Origin: Primulina eburnea
Taxonomy: Eukaryota; Streptophyta; Magnoliopsida; Lamiales; Gesneriaceae
Direction: 5' to 3'
DNA length: 64,000 nucleotides
NCBI RefSeq assembly: GCF_022965805.1
Contig: NW_027331452.1
Location: forward strand, 1-64,000
In this document: positions 1-12,892 of the stretch, in pieces
Layout of the letters: each line of letters begins with the position of its first letter
How positions within the stretch are numbered: position 1 is the stretch's first letter
Made by a program: the position numbers and the translations under genes
The notes under the pieces: model-generated
Database searches by the model: none
The model's input: only the letters and a program-made list of their open reading frames with translations
Told to the model about the DNA's origin: nothing

Positions 1-2505
1 CTAACGGACCACATGCTGAAAGAGTGCCCACAGTGGAAGCAACCAACCCAGGGCAGGGTATTCGCCATGCATGCTCAGGAGGCGAACCCAGACACTACTC
101 TACTGACCGGTAACCTTCCCTATCTAAGCCCAGTATTAATTCCTTGCATTTCCTGTTTAACTTTAATTGAGATTACTAGTATTTTAGTTGGATTATTAGA
201 TGTATTTTGTGCTTGAGGTTATGGTAGAATAATTGTGATTTGAGTTAGTTTTGTGTTGTGCTAACGCGTCTCAGGAAACATTTTTATTAAGAGACTATCC
301 ACGACCGCATTGATAGACTCGGGAGCCACTCACTCCTTCATATCGGAAACGTTTGCTAATCATTTGGACCTCAAGTCCATTGGCCTAGACGTGAACTTTT
401 CAGTGATAGTCCCATCAGGGGAAGAGCTGTTAGCTACCAGCGTGGTCAGAGATATCGATCTAGAATTGCACGGCCACTTGGTATATGCCAACTTGATCCT
501 ATTGCCGATGCCAGAATTCGACATCATATTGGGAATGGACTGGCTGACTAAGAACAGAGTTCTGATCGACTTTCAGAAGAGATCAGTACTAGTCAGACCA
601 TTGGGTATGGAGCAGTTTCTTTTCGAGCCAGACAGATGGAGAAGTTTCCCTCGCATGATTTCGTGCTTACAGGCGAGGAGACTGATTTCCAAGGGGTGCC
701 AAGCCTTCTGGGCTAGTATTATTTCAGCACCTGATGCGCCTACTCCATCTTTAGCTGAAGTGCCAGTAGTCAGTGAATTTCCAGACGTCTTCCCAGACGA
801 CGTCACAGGCCTTCCGCCAGATAAAGAGGTGGAGTTTGCCATTGATCTCATGCCAGGTACAGTGCCCATCTCTAAGGCACCGTACAAATTAGCTCCAGCA
901 GAGATGCTATAACTCAAACAGCAGATTCAAGAACTCTTAGACAAGGAGTTTATCCGCCCGAGCTTCTCACCGTGGGGCGCACCAGTACTCTTTGTGAAAA
1001 AGAAGGATGGGAGTATGAGGCTATGCATCGATTACCGCGAGTTGAACAAGGTAACGATCAAGAATAAGTACCCGTTGCCTAGAATCGAAGATTTGTTCGA
1101 TCAGTTGCAGGGAGCTACCGTGTTCTCCAAAATCGATCTTCGATCAGGGTATCACCAACTGAGAGTAAAGGATGCAGATGTGCATAAGACAGCTTTCAGG
1201 ACCAGATACGGGCATTACGAGTTCTTAGTGATGCCGTTTGGATTGACCAATGCTCCAGCTATTTTCATGGATCTCATGAACCGAGTATTTCAGCCGTTCC
1301 TCGATCAGTTCGTCATAGTGTTCATTGACGATATTCTAATATACTCGAAGAGCCATGAGGAGCACAACCAGCACTTGAGGACGGTATTACAGACTTTGCA
1401 GAGTCGCAAGTTATTTGCGAAATTTAGTAAGTGTGAATTTTGGTTGGGGAAGGTAGCATTTTTGGGACATATAGTATCTAGCAGTGGAATCGAGTTGGAT
1501 CCGGCGAAAGTAGCGGCTGTCAAGGAATGGGTTGAGCCGAAGAATGCATCTGAAATCCGCAGCTTTTTGGGTTTAGCAGGCTACTACCGTAAGTTTATTA
1601 AGGGATTTTCATCCATAGCGGTGCCACTCACTTCACTCACCAAGAAGAATGCTAAATTCGTGTGGAGTGATGAATGTCAGAAGAGCTTTGATACTCTGAA
1701 GCAAGCTCTTATTTCAGCGCCAGTGCTAGCCATGCCGACAGGGCAAGGTGAGTTTGTGCTTTATACCGATGCATCTAAGCTCGGATTAGGCGCAGTGTTG
1801 ATGCAGCAAGGTCGGGTCATAGCTTATGCTTCCAGACAGTTAAAGGTGCACGAGAAGAACTACCCGACGCACGACCTTTAATTAGCCGCCGTTGTCTTTG
1901 CATTGAAGATTTGGAGACATTATTTATACGGCGAGAAGTGTCAGATTTTCACCGATCACAAAAGTCTCAAATATTTCTTCACGCAGAAAGAGCTGAATAT
2001 GAGACAGAGACGGTGGTTAGAACTTGTGAAGGACTATGATTGCGAAATTAGCTACCATCCGGGAAAAGCTAACGTCGTGGCAGACGCTTTGAGCAGAAAA
2101 GTGGCAGTCATAGCACAATTGTCAGTTCAGAGACCGCTTCAGTCTGAGATTCAGAGGTTTGGTCTAGAGATGTATCATAAGGGCAGAGCTCCTAGACTGT
2201 CTAATCTTACAGTCAAATCTGATTTACTAGACCGCATTCGAACATGACAGTCTTCAGATGAGCAACTACAGAAATGGAGACTGAAGGATGAAGCTAAGGG
2301 CAGTGTTTTGTACACAGTGTCAGATGGTATCGTGAGATACAGAGACAGAATGTGGGTGCCTAGTAGTGATTCGATCAGACAGGATATTCTGACAGAGGCA
2401 CACGCATCTCCGTATTCTATTCACCCAGGAGGTACCAAGATGTACAAAGACCTACAGTTATTGTATTGGTGGCCAGGGATGAAGAGAGACATCCGCAGAT
2501 TTGTG
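1..2505 (+). mobile_element. Truncated Ty3/gypsy element G0 (5' end outside window, 3' end lost)
   Basis: The frame 1 translation runs in the order gag C-terminus, protease, reverse transcriptase, RNase H and the start of integrase, which is the gypsy order. The element enters the window inside gag. It breaks off at about 2503-2507, just before the expected zinc-binding CxxC of integrase, where a piece of copia LTR begins. The catalytic core of integrase, any chromodomain and the 3' LTR are absent. The sequence type resembles the plant chromovirus group; the lineage was not tested. Confidence 0.9.
1..2505 (+). pseudogene. gag-pol remnant of G0 (gag end, PR, RT, RNase H, INT start)
   Basis: One reading frame (frame 1) covers codons at 1-109 and, after the insert at 110-274, continues to the break near 2505. 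The protease motif LIDSGATHSF lies at about 310-339, the RT metal-binding motif FIDDILIYS at about 1321-1347, and the RNase H motif [10 protein letters not shown] at about 1762-1791. The integrase N-terminal histidine region (HPGGTKMYKDL) follows at about 2422. Three in-frame nonsense codons break it: TAA at 910-912, TAA at 1879-1881 and TGA at 2245-2247. I see no frameshifts, so decay is by point substitution and probably moderate in age. It cannot make a full polyprotein. Confidence 0.88.
110..274 (+). other. Intron-like insert between gag and protease of G0
   Basis: The sequence starts GTAACC at 110 and ends TCTCAG at 274. It is A/T-rich, contains stops, and interrupts a reading frame that is restored exactly when it is removed: codon 33 from the ATG at 13 is split as G(109) + GA(275-276). 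The joined frame reads ...LLTG/N-IFIK... straight into the protease LIDSGA motif. A CTAAC resembling a branch-point consensus lies at 261-265, closer to the acceptor than usual. GT-AG ends plus a phase-correct join favour a spliceosomal intron. A random insertion that happens to have these ends is possible. Splicing is not shown here. Confidence 0.55.
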
Positions 2506-2621
2506 CTAGAATTACACTTTGGCTTGTTTACCGACTCTCATGGGGTCATCAGGTGGCAAGGTTGGGTGTTCTGTCGAAACGTATAGGAGTCGATGCATTG
2601 TAGTCGGGGATTCACCGCTTA
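2503..2621 (+). mobile_element. Copia LTR fragment bridging G0 and the satellite
   Basis: About 119 bp match the interior of the copia solo LTR at roughly 53200-53318, in the same orientation, with a few substitutions. Shared landmarks are GCTAGAATTACACTTTG, CATCAGGTGGCAAGG and GGGATTCACCGCTTA. The left junction with G0 overlaps by TGTG. The right junction goes directly into the satellite at 2624. Neither LTR terminus is present, so this is a rearrangement product rather than an insertion with ends. Confidence 0.85.
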
Positions 2622-4199
2622 TGTCCAAAAATAGAATCCCTCCCCTTCTTAGTCCTAGGCAACCCCAAAATAAAGTGCATAGAAATGTCAATCCAAGTTC
2701 TTTTTAAGAATAGCACGCAAAAGTGTTCCCAAAGTTCTATTGACAACTTCAGTTTGTCCATCTGTCTGAGGATGACAAGTAGTAGATTACAACAATATTG
2801 AGCAAAGTTTAGCCCATAAAGTAATCCAAAAATAGAATCCCTCCCCTTCTTAGTCCTAGGCAACCCCAAAATAAAGTCCATAGAAATGTCAATCCAAGTT
2901 CTTTTAAGAATAGCACGCAAAAGTGTTCCCAAAGTTCTATTGACAGCTTCAGTTTGTCCATCTGTTTGAGGATGACAAGTAGTAGATTACAATAATATTG
3001 AGCAAAGTTTAGCCCATAAAGTAATCCAAAAATAGAATCCCTCCCCTTCTTAGTCCTAGGCAACCCCAAAATAAAGTCCATAGAAATGTCAATCCAAGTT
3101 CTTTTAAGAATAGCACGAAAAGTGTTCCAAAAGTTCTATTGACAACTTCAATTTGTCCATCTGTTTGAGGATGACAAGTAGTAGATTACAACAATATTGA
3201 GCAAAGTTTAGCCCATAAAGTAATCCAAAAATAGAATCCCTCCCCTTCTTAGTCCTAGGCAACCCCAAAATAAAGTGCATAGAAATGTCAATCCAAGTTC
3301 TTTTAAGAATAGCACGCAAAAGTGTTCCCAAAGTTCTATTGACAACTTCAGTTTGTCCATCTGTTTGAGGATGACAAATAGTAGATTACAACAATATTGA
3401 GCAAAGTTTAGCCCATAAAGTAATCCAAAAATAGAATCCCTCCCCTTCTTAGTCCTAGGCAACCCCAAAATAAGTCCATAGAAATGTCAATCCAAGTTCT
3501 TTTAAGAATAGCACGCAAAAGTGTTCCAAAAGTTCTATTGACAACTTCAGTTTGTCCATCTGTTTGAGGATGACAAGTAGTAGATTACAAAAATATAGAG
3601 CAAAGTTTAGCCCATAAAGTAATCCAAAAATAGAATCTCTCCCCTTCTTAGTCCTAGGCAACCCCAAATTAAAGTGCATAGAAATGTAAATCCAAGTTCT
3701 TTTTTAGAATAGCACGCAAAAGTGTTCCCAAAGTTCTGTTGACAACTTCGGTTTGTCCATCTGTTTGAGGATGACAAGTAGTAGATTACAACAATATTGA
3801 GCAAAGTTTAGCCCATAAAGTAATTCAAAAATAGAATCCCTCCCCTTCTTAGTCCTAGGCAACCCCAAAATAAAGTGCATAGAAATGTCAATCCAAGTTC
3901 TTTTTAAGAATAGCACGCAAAAGTGTTCCCAAAGTTCTATTTACAACTTCGGTTTGTCCATCCGTTTGAGGATGACAAGTAGTAGATTACAACAATATTG
4001 AGCAAAGTTTAGCCCATAAAGTAATCCGAAAATAGAATCCCTCCCCTTCTTAGGGTTAGGCAACCCCAAAATAAAGTGCATAGAAATGTCAATCCAAGTT
4101 CTTTTAAGAATAGCACGCAAAAGTGTTCCCAAAGTTCTATTGACAACTTCAGTTTGTCCATCTGTTTGAGGATGACAAGTAGTAGATTACAACAATATT

Positions 4200-7100
4200 G
4201 AGCAAAGTTTAGCCCATAAAGTAATCCAAAAATAGAATCCCTCCCCTTCTTAGTCCTTGTCAACCCCAAAATAAAGTGCATAGAAATGTCAATCCAAGTT
4301 CTTTTTAAGAATAGCACGCAAAAGTGTTTCCAAAGTTCTATTTACAACTTCGGTTTGTCCATCCATTTGAGGATGACAAGTAGTAGATTACAACAATATT
4401 GAGCAAAGTTTAGCCCATAAAGTAATCCAAAAATAGAATCTCTCCCCTTCTTAATCCTAGGCAACCCCAAAATAAAGTGCATAGAAATGTCAATCCAAGT
4501 TCTTTTTAAGAATAGCACGCAAAAACTGTTCCCAAAGTTTTATTTACAACTTCGGTTTGTCCATCCGTTTGAGGATGACAAGTAGTAGATTACAACAATA
4601 TTGAGCAAAGTTTAGCCCATAAAGTAATCCAAAAATATAATCCCTCCCCTTCTTAGTCCTAGGCAACCCCAAAATAAAGTGCATATAAATGTCAATCCAA
4701 GTTCTTTTAAGAATAGCACGCAAAAGTGTTCCCAAAATTCTATTGACAACTTCAGTTTGTCCATCTGTTTGAGGATGACAAGTAGTAGATTACAACAATA
4801 TTGAGCAAAGTTTAGCCCATAAAGTAATCCAAAAATAGAATCCCTCCCCTTCTTAGTCCTAGGCAACCCCAAAATAAAGTCCATAGAAATGTCAATCCAA
4901 GTTCTTTTTAAGAATAGCACGCAAAAGTGTTCCCAAAGTTCTATTGACAACTTCGGTTTGTCCATCTGTTTGAGGATGACAAGTATTAGATTACAACAAT
5001 ATTGAGCAAAGTTTAGCCCATAAAGTAATCCGAAAATAGAATCCCTCCCCTTCTTAGTCCTAGGCAACCCCAAAATAAAGTGCATAGAAATGTCAATCCA
5101 AGTTCTTTTTAAGAATAGCACGCAAAAGTGTTCCCAAAGTTCTATTTACAAATTCGTTTTGTCCATCCGTTTGAGGATGACAAGTAGTAGATTACAACAA
5201 TATTGAGCAAAGTTTAGCCCATAAAGTAATCCAAAAATAGAATCCTTCCCCTTCTTAGTCCTAGGCAACTCCAAAATAAAGTCCATAGAAATGTCAATCC
5301 AAGTTCTTTTTAAGAATAGCACGCAAAAGTGTTCCCAAAGTTCTATTTACAACTTCGGTTTGTCCATCCATTTGAGGATGACAAGTAGTAGATTACAACA
5401 ATATTGAGCAAAGTTTAGCCCATAAAGTAATCCAAAAATAGAATCCCTCCCCTTCTTAGTCCTAGGTAACCCCAAAATAAAGTCCATAGAAATGTCAATC
5501 CAAGTTCTTTTAAGAATAGCACGCAAAAGTGTTCCCAAAGTTCTATTGACAACTTCAGTTTGTCCATCTGTTTGAGGATGACAAGTAGTAGATTACAACA
5601 ATATTGAGCAAAGTTTAGCCCATAAAGTAATCCAAAAATAGAATCCCTCCCCTTCTTAGTCCTAGGCAACCCCAAAATAAAGTCCATAGAAATGTCAATC
5701 CAAGTTCTTTTAAGAATAGCACGCAAAAGTGTTCCCAAAGTTCTATTGACAACTTCAGTTTGTCCATCCGTTTGAGGATGACAAGTAGTAGATTACAACA
5801 ATATTGAGAAAAGTTTAGCCCATAAAGTAATCCAAAAATAGAATCCCTCCCCTTCTTAGTCCTAGGAAACCCCAAAATAAAGTGCATAGAAATGTCAATC
5901 CAAGTTCTTTTTAAGAATAGCACGCAAAAGTGTTCCCAAAGTTCTATTTACAACTTCGGTTTGTCCATCCGTTTGAGGATGACAAGTAGTAGATTACAAC
6001 AATATTGAGCAAAGTTTAGCCCATAAAGTAATCCAAAAATAGAATCCCTCCCCTTCTTATTCCTAGGCAACCACAAAATAAAGTGCATAAAAATGTCAAT
6101 CCAAGTTCTTTTTAAGAATAGCACGCAAAAGTGTTCCCAAAGTTCTATTGACAACTTCAGCTTGTCCATCTGTTTGAGGATGACAAGTAGTAGATTACAA
6201 CAATATTGAGCAAAGGGATTCTATTTTTGAGGATGACAAGTAGTAGATTACAACAATATTGAGCAAAGTTTAGCCCATAAAGTAATCCAAAAATAGAATC
6301 CCTCCCCTTCTTAGTCCTAGTTAACCCCAAAATAAAGTGCATAGAAATGTCAATCCAAGTTCTTTTAAGAATAGCACGCTAAAGTGTTCAATCTAAGTCC
6401 TAGGCAACCCCAAAATAAAGTGCATAGAAATGTCAATCCAAGTTCTTTTAAGAATAGCACGCAAAAGTGTTCCCAAAGTTCTATTGACAACTTCAGTTTG
6501 TCCATCTGTTTGAGGATGACAAGTAGTAGATTACAACAATATTGAGCAAAGTTTAGCCCATAAAGTAATCCAAAAATAGAATACTTCCCCTTTTTAGTCC
6601 TAGGCAACCCCAAAATAGAGTCCATAGAAATGTCAATCCAAGTTCTTTTAAGAATAGCACGAAAAGTGTTCCAAAAGTTCTATTGACAACTTCAGTTTGT
6701 CCATCTGTTTGAGGATGACAAGTAGTAGATTACAACAATATTGAGCAAAGTTTATCCCATAAAATAATCCAAAAATAGAATCCCTCCCCTTCTTAGTCCT
6801 AGGCAACCCCAAAATAAAGTGCATAGAAATGTCAATCCAAGTTCTTTTAAGAATAGCACGCAAAAGTGTTCCCAAAGTTCTATTGACAACTTCAGTTTGT
6901 CCATCTGTTTGAGGATGACAAGTAGTAGATTACAACAATATTGAGCAAAGTTTAGCCCATAAAGTAATCCAAAAATAGAATCCCTCCCCTTCTTAGTCCT
7001 AGGCAACCCCAAAATAAAGTCCATAGAAATGTCAATCCAAGTTCTTTTAAGAATAGCACGCAAAAGTGTCCAAAAGTTCTATTGACAACTTCAGTTTGTC

Positions 7101-8546
7101 CATCTGTTTGAGGATGACAAGTAGTAGATTACAAAAATATTGAGCAAAGTTTAGCCCATAAAGTAATCCAAAAATAGAATCCCTCCCCTTCTTAGTCCTA
7201 GGCAACCCCAAATTAAAGTGCATAGAAATGTAAATCCAAGTTCTTTTTAAGAATAGCACGCAAAAGTGTTCCCAAAGTTCTATTGACAACTTCGGTTTGT
7301 CCATCTGTTTGAGGATGACAAGTAGTAGATTACAACAATATTGAGCAAAGTTTAGCCCATAAAGTAATCCAAAAATAGAATCCCTCCCCATCTTAGTCCT
7401 CGGCAACCCCAAAATAAAGTCCATAGAAATGTCAATCCAAGTTCTTTTTAAGAATAGCACGCAAAAGTGTTCCCAAAGTTCTATTTACAACTTCGGTTTG
7501 TCCATCCGTTTGAGGATGACAAGTAGTAGATTACAACAATATTGAGCAAAGTTTAGCCCATAAAGTAATCCGAAAATAGAATCCCTCCCCTTCTTAGTCT
7601 TAGGCAACCCCAAAATAAAGTGCATAGAAATGTCAATCCAAGTTCTTTTAAGAATAGCACGCAAAAGTGTTCCCAAAGTTCTATTGACAACTTCAGTTTG
7701 TCCATCTGTTTGAGGATGACAAGTAGTAGATTACAACAATATTGAGCAAAGTTTAGCCCATAAAGTAATCCAAAAATAGAATCCCTCCCCTTCTTAGTCC
7801 TTGTCAACCCCAAAATAAAGTGCATAGAAATGTCAATCCAAGTTCTTTTTAAGAATAGCACGCAAAAGTGTTTCCAAAGTTCTATTTACAACTTCGGTTT
7901 GTCCATCCGTTTGAGGATGACAAGTAGTAGATTACAACAATATTGAGCAAAGTTTAGCCCATAAAGTAATCCAAAAATAGAATCCCTCCCCTTCTTAATC
8001 CTAGGCAACCCCAAAATAAAGTGCATAGAAATGTCAATCCAAGTTCTTTTTAAGAATAGCGCGCAAAAGTGTTCCCAAAGTTCTATTTACAACTTCGGTT
8101 TGTCCATCCGTTTGAGGATGACAAGTAGTAGATTACAACAATATTGAGCAAAGTTTAGCCCATAAAGTAATCCAAAAATATAATCCCTCCCCTTCTTAGT
8201 CCTAGGCAACCCCAAAATAAAGTGCATATAAATGTCAATCCAAGTTCTTTTAAGAATAGCAAGCAAAAGTGTTCCCAAAGTTCTATTGACAACTTCAGTT
8301 TGTCCATCTGTTTGAGGATGACAAGTAGTAGATTACAACAATATTGGGCAAAGTTTAGCCCATAAAGTAATCAAAAAATAGAATCCCTCCCCTTCTTAGT
8401 CCTAGGCAACCCCAAAATAAAGTCCATAGAAATGTCAATCCAAGTTCTTTTTAAGAATTGCACGCAAAAGTGTTCCCAAAGTTCTATTGACAACTTCGGT
8501 TTGTCCATCTGTTTGAGGATGACAAGTAGTAGATTACAACAATATT
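4200..8546 (-). repeat. Higher-order repeat copy 1 within satellite array 1 (~4,345 bp)
   Basis: Rare variants recur at a fixed offset of 4,345-4,347 bp in the next copy. Examples are TCCTTGTCAACC at 4254 and 8601, the AAAAACTGTTCCC variant near 4520 and 8868, and the microinversion GGGATTCTATTTTT near 6215 and 10560. The block spans about 21-22 monomers. The stretch 3100-4400 also matches about 6644-7944 at an offset of 3,544 bp, so part of the block is itself duplicated, with a four-monomer difference. Edges are approximate. Confidence 0.8.
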
Positions 8547-11500
8547 GAGCAAAGTTTAGCCCATAAAGTAATCCAAAAATAGAATCCCTCCCCTTCTTAG
8601 TCCTTGTCAACCCCAAAATAAAGTGCATAGAAATGTCAATCCAAGTTCTTTTTAAGAATAGCACGCAAAAGTGTTTCCAAAGTTCTATTTACAACTTCGG
8701 TTTGTCCATCCATTTGAGGATGACAAGTAGTAGATTACAACAATATTGAGCAAAGTTTAGCCCATAAAGTAATCCAAAAATAGAATCTCTCCCCTTCTTA
8801 ATCCTAGGCAACCCCAAAATAAAGTGCATAGAAATGTCAATCCAAGTTCTTTTTAAGAATAGCACGCAAAAACTGTTCCCAAAGTTCTATTTACAACTTC
8901 GGTTTGTCCATCCGTTTGAGGATGACAAGTAGTAGATTACAACAATATTGAGCAAAGTTTAGCCCATAAAGTAATCCAAAAATATAATCCCTCCCCTTCT
9001 TAGTCCTAGGCAACCCCAAAATAAAGTGCATATAAATGTCAATCCAAGTTCTTTTAAGAATAGCACGCAAAAGTGTTCCCAAAATTCTATTGACAATTTC
9101 AGTTTGTCCATCTGTTTGAGGATGACAAGTAGTAGATTACAACAATATTGAGCAAAGTTTAGCCCATAAAGTAATCCAAAAATAGAATCCCTCCCCTTCT
9201 TAGTCCTAGGCAACCCCAAAATAAATCCATAGAAATGTCAATCCAAGTTCTTTTTAAGAATAGCACGCAAAAGTGTTCCCAAAGTTCTATTGACAACTTC
9301 GGTTTGTCCATCTGTTTGAGGATGACAAGTATTAGATTACAACAATATTGAGCAAAGTTTAGCCCATAAAGTAATCCGAAAATAGAATCCCTCCCCTTCT
9401 TAGTCCTAGGCAACCCCAAAATAAAGTGCATAGAAATGTCAATCCAAGTTCTTTTAAGAATAGCACGCAAAAGTGTTCCCAAAGTTCTATTTACAAATTC
9501 GTTTTGTCCATCCGTTTGAGGATGACAAGTAGTAGATTACAACAATATTGAGCAAAGTTTAGCCCATAAAGTAATCCAAAAATAGAATCCCTCCCCTTCT
9601 TAGTCCTAGGCAACTCCAAAATAAAGTCCATAGAAATGTCAATCCAAGTTCTTTTTAAGAATAGCACGCAAAAGTGTTCCCAAAGTTCTATTTACAACTT
9701 CGGTTTGTCCATCCATTTGAGGATGACAAGTAGTAGATTACAACAATATTGAGCAAAGTTTAGCCCATAAAGTAATCCAAAAATAGAATCCCTCCCCTTC
9801 TTAGTCCTAGGTAACCCCAAAATAAAGTCCATAGAAATGTCAATCCAAGTTCTTTTAAGAATAGCACGCAAAAGTGTTCCCAAAGTTCTATTGACAACTT
9901 CAGTTTGTCCATCTGTTTGAGGATGACAAGTAGTAGATTACAACAATATTGAGCAAAGTTTAGCCCATAAAGTAATCAAAAAATAGAATCCCTCCCCTTC
10001 TTAGTCCTAGGCAACCCCAAAATAAAGTCCATAGAAATGTCAATCCAAGTTCTTTTAAGAATAGCACGCAAAAGTGTTCCCAAAGTTCTATTGACAACTT
10101 CAGTTTGTCCATCCGTTTGAGGATGACAAGTAGTAGATTACAACAATATTGAGAAAAGTTTAGCCCATAAAGTAATCCAAAAATAGAATCCCTCCCCTTC
10201 TTAGTCCTAGGAAACCCCAAAATAAAGTGCATAGAAATGTCAATCCAAGTTCTTTTTAAGAATAGCACGCAAAAGTGTTCCCAAAGTTCTATTTACAACT
10301 TCGGTTTGTCCATCCGTTTGAGGATGACAAGTAGTAGATTACAACAATATTGAGCAAAGTTTAGCCCATAAAGTAATCCAAAAATAGAATCCCTCCCCTT
10401 CTTATTCCTAGGCAACCACAAAATAAAGTGCATAAAAATGTCAATCCAAGTTCTTTTTAAGAATAGCACGCAAAAGTGTTCCCAAAGTTCTATTGACAAC
10501 TTCAGCTTGTCCATCTGTTTGAGGATGACAAGTAGTAGATTACAACAATATTGAGCAAAGGGATTCTATTTTTGAGGATGACAAGTAGTAGATTACAACA
10601 ATATTGAGCAAAGTTTAGCCCATAAAGTAATCCAAAAATAGAATCCCTCCCCTTCTTAGTCCTAGTTAACCCCAAAATAAAGTGCATAGAAATGTCAATC
10701 CAAGTTCTTTTAAGAATAGCACGCTAAAGTGTTCAATCTAAGTCCTAGGCAACCCCAAAATAAAGTGCATAGAAATGTCAATCCAAGTTCTTTTAAGAAT
10801 AGCACGCAAAAGTGTTCCCAAAGTTCTATTGACAACTTCAGTTTGTCCATCTGTTTGAGGATGACAAGTAGTAGATTACAACAATATTGAGCAAAGTTTA
10901 GCCCATAAAGTAATCCAAAAATAGAATACTTCCCCTTCTTAGTCCTAGGCAACCCCAAAATAGAGTCCATAGAAATGTCAATCCAAGTTCTTTTAAGAAT
11001 AGCACGAAAAGTGTTCCAAAAGTTCTATTGACAACTTCAGTTTGTCCATCTGTTTGAGGATGACAAGTAGTAGATTACAACAATATTGAGCAAAGTTTAT
11101 CCCATAAAATAATCCAAAAATAGAATCCCTCCCCTTCTTAGTCCTAGGCAACCCCAAAATAAAGTGCATAGAAATGTCAATCCAAGTTCTTTTAAGAATA
11201 GCACGCAAAAGTGTTCCCAAAGTTCTATTGACAACTTCAGTTTGTCCATCTGTTTGAGGATGACAAGTAGTAGATTACAACAATATTGAGCAAAGTTTAG
11301 CCCATAAAGTAATCCAAAAATAGAATCCCTCCCCTTCTTAGTCCTAGGCAACCCCAAAATAAAGTCCATAGAAATGTCAATCCAAGTTCTTTTAAGAATA
11401 GCACGCAAAAGTGTCCAAAAGTTCTATTGACAACTTCAGTTTGTCCATCTGTTTGAGGATGACAAGTAGTAGATTACAAAAATATTGAGCAAAGTTTAGC

Positions 11501-12892
11501 CCATAAAGTAATCCAAAAATAGAATCCCTCCCCTTCTTAGTCCTAGGCAACCCCAAATTAAAGTGCATAGAAATGTAAATCCAAGTTCTTTTTAAGAATA
11601 GCACGCAAAAGTGTTCCCAAAGTTCTATTGACAGCTTCGGTTTGTCCATCTGTTTGAGGATGACAAGTAGTAGATTACAACAATATTGAGCAAAGTTTAG
11701 CCCATAAAGTAATCCAAAAATAGAATCCCTCCCCATCTTAGTCCTCGGCAACCCCAAAATAAAGTCCATAGAAATGTCAATCCAAGTTCTTTTTAAGAAT
11801 AGCACGCAAAAGTGTTCCCAAAGTTCTATTTACAACTTCGGTTTGTCCATCCGTTTGAGGATGACAAGTAGTAGATTACAACAATATTGAGCAAAGTTTA
11901 GCCCATAAAGTAATCCGAAAATAGAATCCCTCCCCTTCTTAGTCTTAGGCAACCCCAAAATAAAGTGCATAGAAATGTCAATCCAAGTTCTTTTAAGAAT
12001 AGCACGCAAAAGTGTTCCCAAAGTTCTATTGACAACTTCAGTTTGTCCATCTGTTTGAGGATGACAAGTAGTAGATTACAACAATATTGAGCAAAGTTTA
12101 GCCCATAAAGTAATCCAAAAATAGAATCCCTCCCCTTCTTAGTCCTTGTCAACCCCAAAATAAAGTGCATAGAAATGTCAATCCAAGTTCTTTTTAAGAA
12201 TAGCACGCAAAAGTGTTTCCAAAGTTCTATTTACAACTTCGGTTTGTCCATCCGTTTGAGGATGACAAGTAGTAGATTACAACAATATTGAGCAAAGTTT
12301 AGCCCATAAAGTAATCCAAAAATAGAATCCCTCCCCTTCTTAATCCTAGGCAACCCCAAAATAAAGTGCATAGAAATGTCAATCCAAGTTCTTTTTAAGA
12401 ATAGCGCGCAAAAGTGTTCCCAAAGTTCTATTTACAACTTCGGTTTGTCCATCCGTTTGAGGATGACAAGTAGTAGATTACAACAATATTGAGCAAAGTT
12501 TAGCCCATAAAGTAATCCAAAAATATAATCCCTCCCCTTCTTAGTCCTAGGCAACCCCAAAATAAAGTGCATATAAATGTCAATCCAAGTTCTTTTAAGA
12601 ATAGCAAGCAAAAGTGTTCCCAAAGTTCTATTGACAACTTCAGTTTGTCCATCTGTTTGAGGATGACAAGTAGTAGATTACAACAATATTGAGCAAAGTT
12701 TAGCCCATAAAGTAATCAAAAAATAGAATCCCTCCCCTTCTTAGTCCTAGGCAACCCCAAAATAAAGTCCATAGAAATGTCAATCCAAGTTCTTTTTAAG
12801 AATTGCACGCAAAAGTGTTCCCAAAGTTCTATTGACAACTTCGGTTTGTCCATCTGTTTGAGGATGACAAGTAGTAGATTACAACAATATTG
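8547..12892 (-). repeat. Higher-order repeat copy 2 within satellite array 1 (~4,345 bp)
   Basis: This is the second copy of the block described at 4200-8546. It matches monomer by monomer, including the irregular truncated junctions (for example near 10735, CTAAAGTGTTCAATC). A 2 bp deletion near 9230 (AAATAAATCC for AAATAAAGTCC) is private to this copy. At about 12893 the register changes. Confidence 0.8.

Noticed and set aside
13..216. A 67-codon gene at the left edge
   Set aside because: Its first 32 codons are the end of gag and the rest reads into the intron-like insert, so it is not a separate gene.
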